From the NCBI RefSeq assembly GCF_030409805.1, contig NZ_JAUFQP010000013.1, positions 1-64,000 on the forward strand: a DNA stretch of 64,000 nt. Direction: 5' to 3'. Within the stretch, counting starts at the first letter, position 1, and each line of letters begins with the position of its first letter. Shown piece after piece: positions 19,838 through 28,515 of the stretch. Position numbers and translations under genes: made by a program. Below the pieces are notes generated by a model that saw only the letters and a list, made by a program, of their open reading frames with translations, had not been told where the DNA came from and ran no database searches. This stretch comes from Algibacter miyuki. GTDB taxonomy: Bacteria; Bacteroidota; Bacteroidia; Flavobacteriales; Flavobacteriaceae.

Positions 19838-20965
19838 ATGAAAGTTAATCAGATTTCCATAGACGAGAATAACTGGTCTGTGGGTTTAGATGCAATAAAT
19901 ATTAGGCCAAGTGTCATATTGCTTTTTGTGTCACCCGAGTTTCCGTTTAGGCAAGAGTTTTTGTCTAAAGTAAATCTATGCTACCCAGATGCCATCATCA
20001 TTGGTTGTTCTACTGCCGGGGAAATTTCAGACATTACAGTAAAAGATAAAACCATTTCTTTAACGGCTATTCAATTTGAAAAAACGACCTTGAAGTTGGT
20101 TTCTCTTGATGTGAAAAATAGCGAAGCATGTAAAAATACAGGTAAGGAAATAGGAGAAATGCTTTATAATAAAGACTTAAAACATGTTTTGGTTTTAAGT
20201 GACGGGCTTCTCCAAAATGATGTTGATTTGGTTTCAGGCTTAAAAAAAACTTTAAATAACGTTAGTGCTACAGGAGGTTTTGCTGGCGACGGCACAAATT
20301 TCAAAAAAACCTTCGTCATTAAAAATAATGAAATACTAGATAACACCGTTCTTGCTCTAGGTTTTTATGGCGATAGTATTCAAGTTGGTTACGGCAGTAA
20401 AGGTGGCTGGGATAGTTTTGGTATTGAGCGTTTGGTTACTAAATCTCACAAAAATGTATTGTACGAACTTGATGGGCAGCCGGCATTAGAGCTTTATAAA
20501 CGTTTATTGGGTGAAGATGCTAAAGATTTGCCAGGTTCAGGACTTTTATTTCCTTTTAAAATTAGAAGCGGGAAAAATGGCGTGCCGGTAGTTCGAGGTA
20601 TTTCTGGAATCAATGAGGAAGACCAAAGTTTAACTTTTGGATCTAATATTCCGCAAGGCGCATATTTGCGTTTAATGAAAGGGAATCTAGATCGTTTAAT
20701 AAATGGTGCCGAAGAAGCTGCTACAGATGCTGTGCAAGGTTTTACAGAAGCGTCGAGTTTAGCGATATTAGTAAGTTGTGTGGGCAGGCGATTGGTTTTA
20801 AGGCAACTCGTTGAAGAGGAAGTTGAGGTTGTAAAAGAGGTGGTAGGAAACGAAACAAGTATCACTGGGTTTTATTCGTATGGTGAAATTGCACCTGTGG
20901 ATAAAGCAACATCTACTGAATTACATCATCAAACCATGACGGTTACAACCATTTCTGAATGTTAG
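19838..20965 (+). CDS. FIST domain signal-sensing protein
   Basis: A 375-residue cytoplasmic protein covering both the FIST N and FIST C domains. Landmarks are IIGCSTAGEISD (about residues 54-65), SDGLLQND, the glycine-rich TGGFAGDG (about 146-153), FGYGSKGGWDSFG-like spacing (VGYGSKGGWDSFGIER), the LDGQPALELY motif of FIST C, and the terminal ITGFYSYGEIAP. FIST proteins are thought to bind small ligands such as amino acids and feed signalling modules. There is no signal peptide or membrane helix. The stop overlaps the start of the next gene by 7 bases (ATGTTAG), so the sensor and kinase are probably translationally coupled and work together. Confidence 0.9.
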   Translation: MKVNQISIDENNWSVGLDAINIRPSVILLFVSPEFPFRQEFLSKVNLCYPDAIIIGCSTAGEISDITVKDKTISLTAIQFEKTTLKLVSLDVKNSEACKNTGKEIGEMLYNKDLKHVLVLSDGLLQNDVDLVSGLKKTLNNVSATGGFAGDGTNFKKTFVIKNNEILDNTVLALGFYGDSIQVGYGSKGGWDSFGIERLVTKSHKNVLYELDGQPALELYKRLLGEDAKDLPGSGLLFPFKIRSGKNGVPVVRGISGINEEDQSLTFGSNIPQGAYLRLMKGNLDRLINGAEEAATDAVQGFTEASSLAILVSCVGRRLVLRQLVEEEVEVVKEVVGNETSITGFYSYGEIAPVDKATSTELHHQTMTVTTISEC

Positions 20966-22677
20966 AAAAAGATTACCACAGGTTGTTGAGGCGTCAACTA
21001 AAAAAAGCAGGTTTACAAGATAGTGATAACCCCGAATTAATGGTGTTTTTAAATTCGGTAAACGCTGCATATAACAGCTTTGATAGAGATGTTAGTCATT
21101 TAGAAAATATTCTAGAATTTAGTTCTAAAGAGCTTTTCGAGTCAAATAAGAAATTAACGAACGAACGTGATACGTCTATTACCAAGTTAGGCCATGTGGT
21201 AGATAATATTGGAGGCATTATTTTTGAAACCGATGTTCACGGTAATTTTACATATTTAAATATTGCATGGGAAGAGTTTACTGGGCATAAAATTAAAGAC
21301 TCTTTAGGAAGAAATTTTAAAGAATTTGTATTAGAAAAGGATGTAGAAGAAACTGATGAGTACGCCGGATTTTTTGTTAAAAAACGAAGTTGTTTCATTT
21401 TTAAGGCGGTGCATAACGAGCAATTACTGTGGCTTGAATTAAATGCTAAACACTTTAGAAATATAGAGAATGAATCTTACGGATTCATAGGAAGTATAAC
21501 CGATATAACCGATTTAAAAGAAGCTGAAATAAAACTGCAAAAAGCCAGTAACTCTAAAGATGAGTTTATTTCAACCATGTCTCACGAGATTAGAACGCCT
21601 TTAAATGCCGTTACGGGCTTAACTAATATTTTACTCATGGAAGATTATTTGCCTGAACAGGTAGAAAATCTTAAAGCATTAAAATATTCAGGAGAACATT
21701 TGCTGGGACTAATTAACGATTTATTAGATTTTGATAAAATAAAATCGGGCAAATTAAAAGTTCAAAAAAGAGATTTCAGCTTAACCTATTTTTTAGATAA
21801 TATAAACTCGCAATTTACGCTACTCGCAGAAAAAAAGAACATCACTTTTGAAGTGGTAAAAGAAAATAAGATAAGTGATAATATTATTGGAGATAAGGTT
21901 ATTCTTACTCAAATTATTAAAAATTTACTCAGCAACTCGTTTAAGTTTACCGAACAAGGTGGTGTTGCTCTTAAAGTAAAGGAAACAAGATTAAGTGAAA
22001 ATAGAATTAGTCTTGGGTTTTTTATTGTTGATACTGGCATTGGAATCTCTAAAAGTAAGCAGACCAGTATTTTTGATAGTTTTGTTCAAGCCAGTTCAGA
22101 AACCGCTGTTAAATATGGCGGTACGGGATTAGGTTTAACTATTTCGAAACGCTTATTAAAACTTCAAAATAGCGATTTAAAACTCATCAGTAAATTAGGT
22201 GAAGGGTCTACTTTTTTCTTCGCACTAGAATATGATGTAGATAAAAATAGCAATCAAACTGTTTTTGTCCCAGCGCCGTTAAAAACGGACTATAAGGCAT
22301 TGAATATAAATGTATTAGTCGCTGAAGATAATAAGATGAACGTGCTTATTATGAAACGTTTTTTTGCTAATTGGAAAATTAATTACACCATTGCCGAAAA
22401 CGGAGAGGAAGCTTTAAAGCACTTTAAGGGTGATAATTTTAATTTCGATTTGGTGTTAATGGATTTACAAATGCCTATTATGAATGGTTATCAGGCCACT
22501 AAAATCATAAGAAGGCTTAAAGATCCAGTGAAATCCAATGTGCCTATTATTGCTTTAACGGCATTAGCTCAAATTGATATTAAAGAGAAAACTAAAACAC
22601 ATAAAATGAATGGATTTATGGGTAAACCTTTTGATCCTGATCAATTGTATGCGCTTATAAAATCTTACAGCAGGTAA
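20959..22677 (+). CDS. Cytoplasmic hybrid histidine kinase (PAS-HisKA-HATPase-REC)
   Basis: A 572-residue hybrid sensor kinase without membrane helices. After a helical start (1-70) come a PAS domain (about 74-190), a HisKA helix with the phospho-acceptor in SHEIRTPLNAVTGL (His about 210), an HATPase_c domain with VDTGIGIS and GGTGLGLTISKRLL (about 388-401), and a receiver domain from about 451 (VLVAEDNKMN) with the phospho-Asp in LVLMDLQMP (about 500) and the conserved Lys in FMGKPFDPDQL. It overlaps the FIST gene, which probably supplies its signal. No DNA-binding output or HPt domain is encoded next to it, so the phosphate must leave through a protein encoded elsewhere. Confidence 0.93.
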   Translation: MLEKDYHRLLRRQLKKAGLQDSDNPELMVFLNSVNAAYNSFDRDVSHLENILEFSSKELFESNKKLTNERDTSITKLGHVVDNIGGIIFETDVHGNFTYLNIAWEEFTGHKIKDSLGRNFKEFVLEKDVEETDEYAGFFVKKRSCFIFKAVHNEQLLWLELNAKHFRNIENESYGFIGSITDITDLKEAEIKLQKASNSKDEFISTMSHEIRTPLNAVTGLTNILLMEDYLPEQVENLKALKYSGEHLLGLINDLLDFDKIKSGKLKVQKRDFSLTYFLDNINSQFTLLAEKKNITFEVVKENKISDNIIGDKVILTQIIKNLLSNSFKFTEQGGVALKVKETRLSENRISLGFFIVDTGIGISKSKQTSIFDSFVQASSETAVKYGGTGLGLTISKRLLKLQNSDLKLISKLGEGSTFFFALEYDVDKNSNQTVFVPAPLKTDYKALNINVLVAEDNKMNVLIMKRFFANWKINYTIAENGEEALKHFKGDNFNFDLVLMDLQMPIMNGYQATKIIRRLKDPVKSNVPIIALTALAQIDIKEKTKTHKMNGFMGKPFDPDQLYALIKSYSR

Positions 22678-22777
22678 TTTATAGGATAAATAATACAAGT
22701 AAACCGTTAGTTATTTTAGACGCATTTTTTTATCATTCTGAAAAAGAAGAGTGGAAAAAAATATGTAGCTTTATCAA

Positions 22778-23476
22778 ATGGCGGAAAAACAAAAGGCGTT
22801 TTCAATTAAAGATTGGAGTCAAGACGATCAACCTCGCGAAAAATTATTATACAAAGGAAAAGCGGCATTAAGCGATGCTGAACTTGTTGCTATATTAATA
22901 GGTTCGGGCAATCGTGAGGAAAATGCCGTGGCCTTATGTAAACGCATATTTTCGAGTGTAAATCATAATTTAAGTGCTTTAGGCAGGTTATCCATAAAGC
23001 AACTTATGGCATTTAAAGGCATTGGAGAAGCGAAAGCCATAACAATTATAGCTGCTATGGAATTAGGCCGACGCAGACGGGGAGAAGAGGCTCTGGAAAA
23101 AATGAAAATAACCTCTAGTAAATCGGTTTTCGAGCTCATGCAACCAGAAATAGGAGAACTTGAGCATGAAGAGTTTTGGATTATTTACTTAAATAACTCG
23201 AATAAAGTTATTCAGAAAAACCAATTGAGTAAAGGCGGCATTACCGGAACGCTCGTAGATGTTCGCTTAGTTTTAAAAACCGCGTTGGAAGTTGGTGCTG
23301 TAGGGCTAATTTTAGCCCATAATCATCCGTCTGGAGCTTTAAACCCGAGTGAAGCCGATAAAAATATTACGCAAAAATTAAAAATTGCAGCACAAAGTTT
23401 AGATATAAAAGTGCTAGATCACTTAATTATTACCGAAAAAGCATACTTTAGTTTTGCCGATGAAAATGTATTATAA
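22778..23476 (+). CDS. radC: RadC family (UPF0758) JAB/MPN domain protein
   Basis: A 232-residue protein with the RadC layout: an N-terminal helix-hairpin-helix-like region (LMAFKGIGEAKAITIIAA, about residues 72-89) followed by the JAB1/MPN metal-binding domain with HNHPSGALNPSEAD (about residues 181-194), the usual zinc site. RadC was once linked to DNA repair, but its function is unsettled; MPN domains are often peptidases or scaffolds. It lies upstream of the deacetylase-like gene with a 110 bp gap. Confidence 0.93.
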   Translation: MAEKQKAFSIKDWSQDDQPREKLLYKGKAALSDAELVAILIGSGNREENAVALCKRIFSSVNHNLSALGRLSIKQLMAFKGIGEAKAITIIAAMELGRRRRGEEALEKMKITSSKSVFELMQPEIGELEHEEFWIIYLNNSNKVIQKNQLSKGGITGTLVDVRLVLKTALEVGAVGLILAHNHPSGALNPSEADKNITQKLKIAAQSLDIKVLDHLIITEKAYFSFADENVL

Positions 23477-23586
23477 TTTAACGCTTAGAAGTTGAATATT
23501 ATTAACCTTTTCTTTAGATACCATATTCGGAAAATGTACGTTTTAAACGTCAAATTTCAATAGTGTTTTAGCCATTAAAAAAAGTT

Positions 23587-24891
23587 ATGCTACTAGTTTA
23601 TACACATAAAATTTCACCACGATTAAATTATGTTTTCAAACATATTTGTACCCGTGTTTTAGGAATAGAAGTCGCCTTTACTACAAAAATCGAAAAATTT
23701 ATAGCGCACGATAATATTAAAATGTCTTACACCAAACAGCAGCTTGGTAGTGAGTTTTTTATAAAAAGTAACGATTTATTATTCGAGCAAGGCCTTAATG
23801 ATATCGATATTAATATCATGGAATGGGGGCAAACCAAAGGCTTTTTTTTCAATGGAGATAAAAGCGCTATGCCCTTCGATATTTTTGCAGCTTCATTTTA
23901 TTTGCTCTCGCGTTACGAAGAGTATTTGCCACAGGTAAAAGATGAGTTTGGAAGGTTTGTAGCAACCGAAAGTTTAGCTTATAAGCACAAATTTTTAAAG
24001 CAACCCGTTGTCGATATTTGGGCGTATAAGTTTAAAGCAGCTTTACAAAAACAATTTCCAGATTTTCAGTTTCCAGAAAAATCATATCGTATAAAACCTA
24101 TTATAGATGTGCCTAGCGCTTATCACTATAGACTAAATGGAGTTATGCGCACTGTTGGTGGTGTTTTAAAAGATGTGTTTACGCTAAGATTTAAAGGTCT
24201 TTACAATCGTTTTATGGTGCTTATGCGCTTTAAACACGATCCGTTTGATACTTTTAAATACTTTATCAATAAACAAAAACAAACCAAATTTAAGTTTGTA
24301 TTTTTCTTTTTGTTAGGTGAATATTCAACCTATGATAAAGGCACAAATCCAAATAGTAAAGGGTTTATTTCTCTCATAAAACATATTGGAGATTATAGCG
24401 ATGTGGGACTAAAAGTGTCGTTTTTTGCACTTGATGATGCCGCTATCCTGAAAAAGGAAAAAACGAAAATGGAAGAGATTATTAATAAGCCGTTAAAAGC
24501 GTCTAGACAATCGTTTTCTAAACTTAATTTACCAGAAACCTATCGGAATTTAATAGAACTCAACGTGCAAGAAGATTACACCATGGGATATGTTAACGAA
24601 ATAGGCTTTAGAGCCGGCTCGTGTACACCATTTTTGTTTTACGACTTAGACTACGAAGTGCAAACGCCATTAAAAATTTACCCGTACCATGTTATGGATT
24701 TTGCTTTACTGAAACACAAATCGCTCCTAGATAAAAGGCGCGTGTTAAATAATATTATAAATGAAGTAAAACAGGTTAATGGCGAATTTACTCCTGTTTT
24801 TCATAATTATACATTGAGCGATAATATGAGATGGACGGGCTTTAAAGAATTATTTAATCTTATTTTAGAATCTGTTACCGATGAAAATTAA
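23587..24891 (+). CDS. Polysaccharide deacetylase-like protein (DUF7033 type), ligands altered
   Basis: A 434-residue protein with an N-terminal DUF7033-like region (about 1-165, including FDIFAASFYLLSRYEEYLP) and a C-terminal NodB-like deacetylase fold (about 166-430, including FRAGSCTPFLFYDLDYE). The three metal-ligand positions I would expect look replaced: IDVP (D174, then Pro at 176) instead of D-x-D, GLKVS instead of GLHPS (Lys 276), and SRQS instead of SRQH (Ser 309). That suggests loss of metal-dependent deacetylation, or a different role. No signal peptide is seen. The end overlaps yjjG by 11 bases. Confidence 0.75.
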   Translation: MLLVYTHKISPRLNYVFKHICTRVLGIEVAFTTKIEKFIAHDNIKMSYTKQQLGSEFFIKSNDLLFEQGLNDIDINIMEWGQTKGFFFNGDKSAMPFDIFAASFYLLSRYEEYLPQVKDEFGRFVATESLAYKHKFLKQPVVDIWAYKFKAALQKQFPDFQFPEKSYRIKPIIDVPSAYHYRLNGVMRTVGGVLKDVFTLRFKGLYNRFMVLMRFKHDPFDTFKYFINKQKQTKFKFVFFFLLGEYSTYDKGTNPNSKGFISLIKHIGDYSDVGLKVSFFALDDAAILKKEKTKMEEIINKPLKASRQSFSKLNLPETYRNLIELNVQEDYTMGYVNEIGFRAGSCTPFLFYDLDYEVQTPLKIYPYHVMDFALLKHKSLLDKRRVLNNIINEVKQVNGEFTPVFHNYTLSDNMRWTGFKELFNLILESVTDEN

Positions 24892-25570
24892 AAATATAAC
24901 CGATGTGTTTTTCGATTTAGATCATACCCTTTGGGATTTCGATAAAAACTCAGCCCTCACCTTCGAAAAAATATTTGAAATAAATACCTTAGACTTTGAT
25001 ATTCAAGTGTTTTTGAAACATTATGTTCCTATAAATTTTAAGTATTGGAAATTGTACAGAGAAGACCAAGTAACTAAAGAAGATTTGCGATTTGGCAGGC
25101 TGAATGATACCTTTTTAGAAATGGACGTCCAAGTAGATCCAAACTTAATTAATAAACTGTCGGATGATTATATCATTCATTTAAGCAGTTTTAATCATTT
25201 ATTTGAAAACACATTTGAAACTTTAGACTATTTAAAATCAAAGTATAAACTTCATATTATAACCAACGGATTTGATGAGGTTCAGCATAAAAAAATGTCG
25301 AAATCTAATATTTTACATTATTTTGAAACCGTAACAAATTCCGAAATGGTTGGAGTAAAAAAGCCAAACCCTAAAATTTTCAATTATGCCTTAGAAACCG
25401 CCAAAGTAAAGGCAGAACAAAGCATCATGATTGGCGATAGTTATGAAGCTGATATTCTTGGCGCTCAAAACATAGGCATGGAAGTTCTTTTTTTTGATAT
25501 AAATAACATAACTTTAGATCGTAATATTATTCAAATAGATAATCTCGCGAGTATAAAAAATTACTTGTAA
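24881..25570 (+). CDS. yjjG: YjjG family HAD nucleotidase
   Basis: A 229-residue HAD phosphatase. Motif I FFDLDHTLWDF (about residues 10-20, nucleophile Asp 12), motif II ITNGFDEVQ, motif III Lys in VKKPNPKIF, and motif IV IGDSYEADILGA are all present, with a helical cap domain between motifs I and II. YjjG-type enzymes hydrolyse nucleoside monophosphates and help remove non-canonical pyrimidine nucleotides. The start lies inside the preceding gene, so the two are co-expressed. Confidence 0.9.
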   Translation: MKIKNITDVFFDLDHTLWDFDKNSALTFEKIFEINTLDFDIQVFLKHYVPINFKYWKLYREDQVTKEDLRFGRLNDTFLEMDVQVDPNLINKLSDDYIIHLSSFNHLFENTFETLDYLKSKYKLHIITNGFDEVQHKKMSKSNILHYFETVTNSEMVGVKKPNPKIFNYALETAKVKAEQSIMIGDSYEADILGAQNIGMEVLFFDINNITLDRNIIQIDNLASIKNYL

Positions 25571-25613
25571 GCTCAAATTATAATAAAAACTGCATAAATA
25601 ACGTTGAACATTA

Positions 25614-26177
25614 ATGATAAAACGTATTCTTTTTAAAATATGTCTAGGCTTTACATTGAGTTCGCTGCTGTTTGCATGTACTGAAGAAATTGATTTCGAT
25701 CAGGCTGAAGATTTAGTTATTAAACCTGTAGTATCTGCAAGCCTTGCTTATTTTGATGAACCCGCAACTCAGTTTTTTGTTGCAGGTACCGAAGTGACTA
25801 GTGTTCAAGATTTTGTTTCCGTAGAATTTTTTAATAACGAATTTGTAGTCGATAATGTAGAAAAAGCCGAGTTGGTTTTCGAAACTAAAAACACCATCAA
25901 TAGAACTTTTGAATTACAAATCGATTTTTTAGATGCTTCAGGCCGCGTGCAACATAGTTTTATTGTAAGGGAAGATGCTTCCGGAGATAATGCGGACGAA
26001 ATATCAACCCATACCGAAGTTTTTGAAAACGGGACCTTAAACGCCTTAAAACGAACAACCCAAATGGTGTTTACGCTGCGAATGTTACCTGGTGAACCGC
26101 TTACGGCAAATACCCCAGGGCGTGTTGAGTATAAATCTTACGCTGCATTTTATCTTAATTTAAACCAGGAAGGATGA
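25614..26177 (+). CDS. Small exported lipoprotein, function unknown
   Basis: A 187-residue protein with a lipoprotein signal: basic start (MIKRILFK), hydrophobic stretch and the lipobox LLFAC with Cys at about residue 22, followed by acidic residues. The mature part is mostly beta-strand-like and acidic. I recognise no domain. Its stop codon overlaps the start of the next gene (ATGA), and that gene in turn overlaps the next, so the three envelope genes likely form one operon. Confidence 0.75.
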   Translation: MIKRILFKICLGFTLSSLLFACTEEIDFDQAEDLVIKPVVSASLAYFDEPATQFFVAGTEVTSVQDFVSVEFFNNEFVVDNVEKAELVFETKNTINRTFELQIDFLDASGRVQHSFIVREDASGDNADEISTHTEVFENGTLNALKRTTQMVFTLRMLPGEPLTANTPGRVEYKSYAAFYLNLNQEG

Positions 26178-27589
26178 AGCGTATTCAAATATTTATGCTT
26201 TTATTGGGGGTAAGTTTGTTTTCGTTTTCGCAGAACAAGCAATTACTTTATGGGTTTTCTGAAATTCCGCAAGCACTCATGCTAAACCCTGGCGGGGAAG
26301 TAACCAACGATTGGTATGTTGGTGTACCGTTGTTATCACATATTCATTTTAATTATGGCGCTACGGCAAGTACGGCTTATGATATTTTTGAGGATAATAA
26401 TGTTGATTTTAATGTGAAACTTCGGAATGCGATTAGTGGTATGGAATCTACCGATTTCTATAGTATAAATCAACAATTAGAAATTTTTTCTGGCGGATTT
26501 GCCTTCGGAAATAGGTTTGAAAAAAATGAGTATATTAGTTTTGGACTATATCAAGAGCTAGATTTTATATTATATTTCCCTAAAGACTTTGCTGTTTTGG
26601 CATTGGAAGGCAATCAAAATAATATTAATAGATTATTTAAAGCAAGCGATTTAAATGTTGCTGCCGATATGGTTTCGGTTTTTCATTTAGGATACAACAA
26701 AAAAGTAAACGATAAATTCACTTTCGGAGCGCGCGGAAAAATTTATTCTAGCATTGCTAACGTGAGATCTACAAAAAACAAAGGTGGTTTTTATACCGAA
26801 CCGGGACAGAATAATATTTATAATCATGTTTTCGATTTGGATATGGAGGTCAATACTTCGGGAATAGCTAGTTTGCTTGATGATGAAAACTCCGATGCTA
26901 GTAATGATATTAGCACGTTGCAGAAACGCGTATTATTTGGTGGTAACTTAGGTTTAGGGCTCGATTTAGGTTTTACCTATAAGTTAAATGATCAATGGGA
27001 TTTCGATGCTAGTGTGTTAGATGTTGGTTTTATAAGTCATACGAAAGATGTAGAAAATCACGTGTTAAATGGACGCTATGAATATGAAGGACTAAACCCG
27101 CTTTTTCCGCAAGCACGAGAAGGTGAATCGGCAGATGATTATTGGAGCAATATTGAAGAAGATTTAGAAGATGTTTTTCAAGTAGATAGTACCACAACCA
27201 AATATACTACATGGCGACCTGTAAAGTTTAATGCCTCTTTAAATTATGCTTTTGGTGAAAAACAAAGCGAATCTTGTTATTGCACCGATGACGAAACAGG
27301 TTATTTAAATGCTGTTGGTTTACAACTTTTTAGCATGAGTAGACCTAAGCAACCTCAAGTGGCATTAACGGCTTATTATTACCGTCGTTTGTTTAATGGT
27401 TTGCGCTTTAAAGCCACGTACACAGTAGATTCGTATTCTTTTAATAATTTAGGACTTGGGATGTCGGCACATATTTGGGGAGCCCATTTTTATGTTATGG
27501 CCGATAATTTATTACAATATAAAAATGTATATGATGCACAAAGTGTATCTTTACAATTAGGATTTAATTATATATTTAACAAAAAATGA
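26174..27589 (+). CDS. DUF5723-type outer-membrane beta-barrel protein
   Basis: A 471-residue exported protein. The signal peptide (about 1-19, ending SFSQ) precedes LYGFSEIPQALMLNPG, a start typical of the DUF5723 family of predicted Bacteroidota outer-membrane proteins. Many alternating amphipathic strands and a C-terminal aromatic-rich strand (LQLGFNYIFNKK) support a barrel. Function is not established. It overlaps both its neighbours by 4 bases. Confidence 0.8.
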   Translation: MKRIQIFMLLLGVSLFSFSQNKQLLYGFSEIPQALMLNPGGEVTNDWYVGVPLLSHIHFNYGATASTAYDIFEDNNVDFNVKLRNAISGMESTDFYSINQQLEIFSGGFAFGNRFEKNEYISFGLYQELDFILYFPKDFAVLALEGNQNNINRLFKASDLNVAADMVSVFHLGYNKKVNDKFTFGARGKIYSSIANVRSTKNKGGFYTEPGQNNIYNHVFDLDMEVNTSGIASLLDDENSDASNDISTLQKRVLFGGNLGLGLDLGFTYKLNDQWDFDASVLDVGFISHTKDVENHVLNGRYEYEGLNPLFPQAREGESADDYWSNIEEDLEDVFQVDSTTTKYTTWRPVKFNASLNYAFGEKQSESCYCTDDETGYLNAVGLQLFSMSRPKQPQVALTAYYYRRLFNGLRFKATYTVDSYSFNNLGLGMSAHIWGAHFYVMADNLLQYKNVYDAQSVSLQLGFNYIFNKK

Positions 27590-28437
27590 AAACCAGACTT
27601 TTAACCACTATTTTAGCCTGTTTCTTAGTAACAAGCGCATTCTCTCAAGCAGAATTAAACAACTACAAGTACATTATAGTTTCAAAAAAATTCGATTTTC
27701 TCAAAGAAGCTAATCAATATCAATTAAACGATTTATCTAAGTTTTTATTCAATAAATACGGTTTTGAAGCTTTTGTTGAAGGCGAAACTTATCCTGAAGA
27801 TTTAATGAGAAACCGTTGTTTAGCCTTAGATGCCGATGTGAAAAAAGATCCGGGAATGTTTAAAACAAAGTTGACAGTAGAACTTTCGGACTGTAATGAT
27901 CATGTAGTTTATACTTCAGGAATAGGTGAAAGCCGTGAAAAGGAATATAAAACAGCTTATACAGAAGCTGTTCGAGGTGCCTTTGAATCTTTAGAAAGTT
28001 TGGACTATAAATACACGCCGAAAGCTGGGAACTCGGAAGTTTCAGCTCCAGTAGCTGCGGTAACACCAACATCATCTAAAGAAATTGAAAAACTTAAAGA
28101 GGAAATTGAGGCGCTTAAAAAAGAAAAAGAAGCTGTTGTAGTAAAAGAAATTCCTGCGCCAGTTGAAACAATTGTAGAGGTAAAGGAAGAAGTTACAATG
28201 ACTGCAACCGATGCAGCAACCGCATCGGGTGTGTTATATGCACAAGCTATAAAAAACGGATTTCAATTAGTAGATAGTACGCCAAAAGTACTTTACAAAA
28301 TGCATAACACCGGTTTAGAAGGTGTGTTTTTAGTAGAAAACCAATCGGCTATTATTTTTAAAAAAGGAGATAGCTGGTTTTTAGAGCAACATGCCAACGG
28401 AACGATGAAATTATCAGCTTTAAATATTAAGTTTTAA
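27586..28437 (+). CDS. Exported coiled-coil protein, function unknown
   Basis: A 283-residue protein with a signal peptide (residues 1-20, ending AFSQ). Residues 25-150 form a compact region (YIIVSKKFDFLKEANQYQLN at its start) that I do not recognise. A charged coiled coil follows (about 163-185, EIEKLKEEIEALKKEKEA), and then a small C-terminal domain. It sits at the end of the three-gene envelope operon and is followed by a strong terminator. It may be a periplasmic partner of the barrel encoded upstream; that is only inference. Confidence 0.7.
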   Translation: MKTRLLTTILACFLVTSAFSQAELNNYKYIIVSKKFDFLKEANQYQLNDLSKFLFNKYGFEAFVEGETYPEDLMRNRCLALDADVKKDPGMFKTKLTVELSDCNDHVVYTSGIGESREKEYKTAYTEAVRGAFESLESLDYKYTPKAGNSEVSAPVAAVTPTSSKEIEKLKEEIEALKKEKEAVVVKEIPAPVETIVEVKEEVTMTATDAATASGVLYAQAIKNGFQLVDSTPKVLYKMHNTGLEGVFLVENQSAIIFKKGDSWFLEQHANGTMKLSALNIKF

Positions 28438-28472
28438 AGGTAATACGTTAGTTAACTTTTTAGAACTTTTAC

Positions 28473-28515
28473 ATACGGTTATTAAAAACAAAATACTTGT
28501 TTTTAATAACCGTAT
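28473..28515. terminator. Bidirectional terminator between convergent genes
   Basis: An 18-bp perfect stem (ATACGGTTATTAAAAACA with its complement) encloses a 7-base loop. It lies between the converging exported-protein gene and rarA and can serve both strands. Confidence 0.85.
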
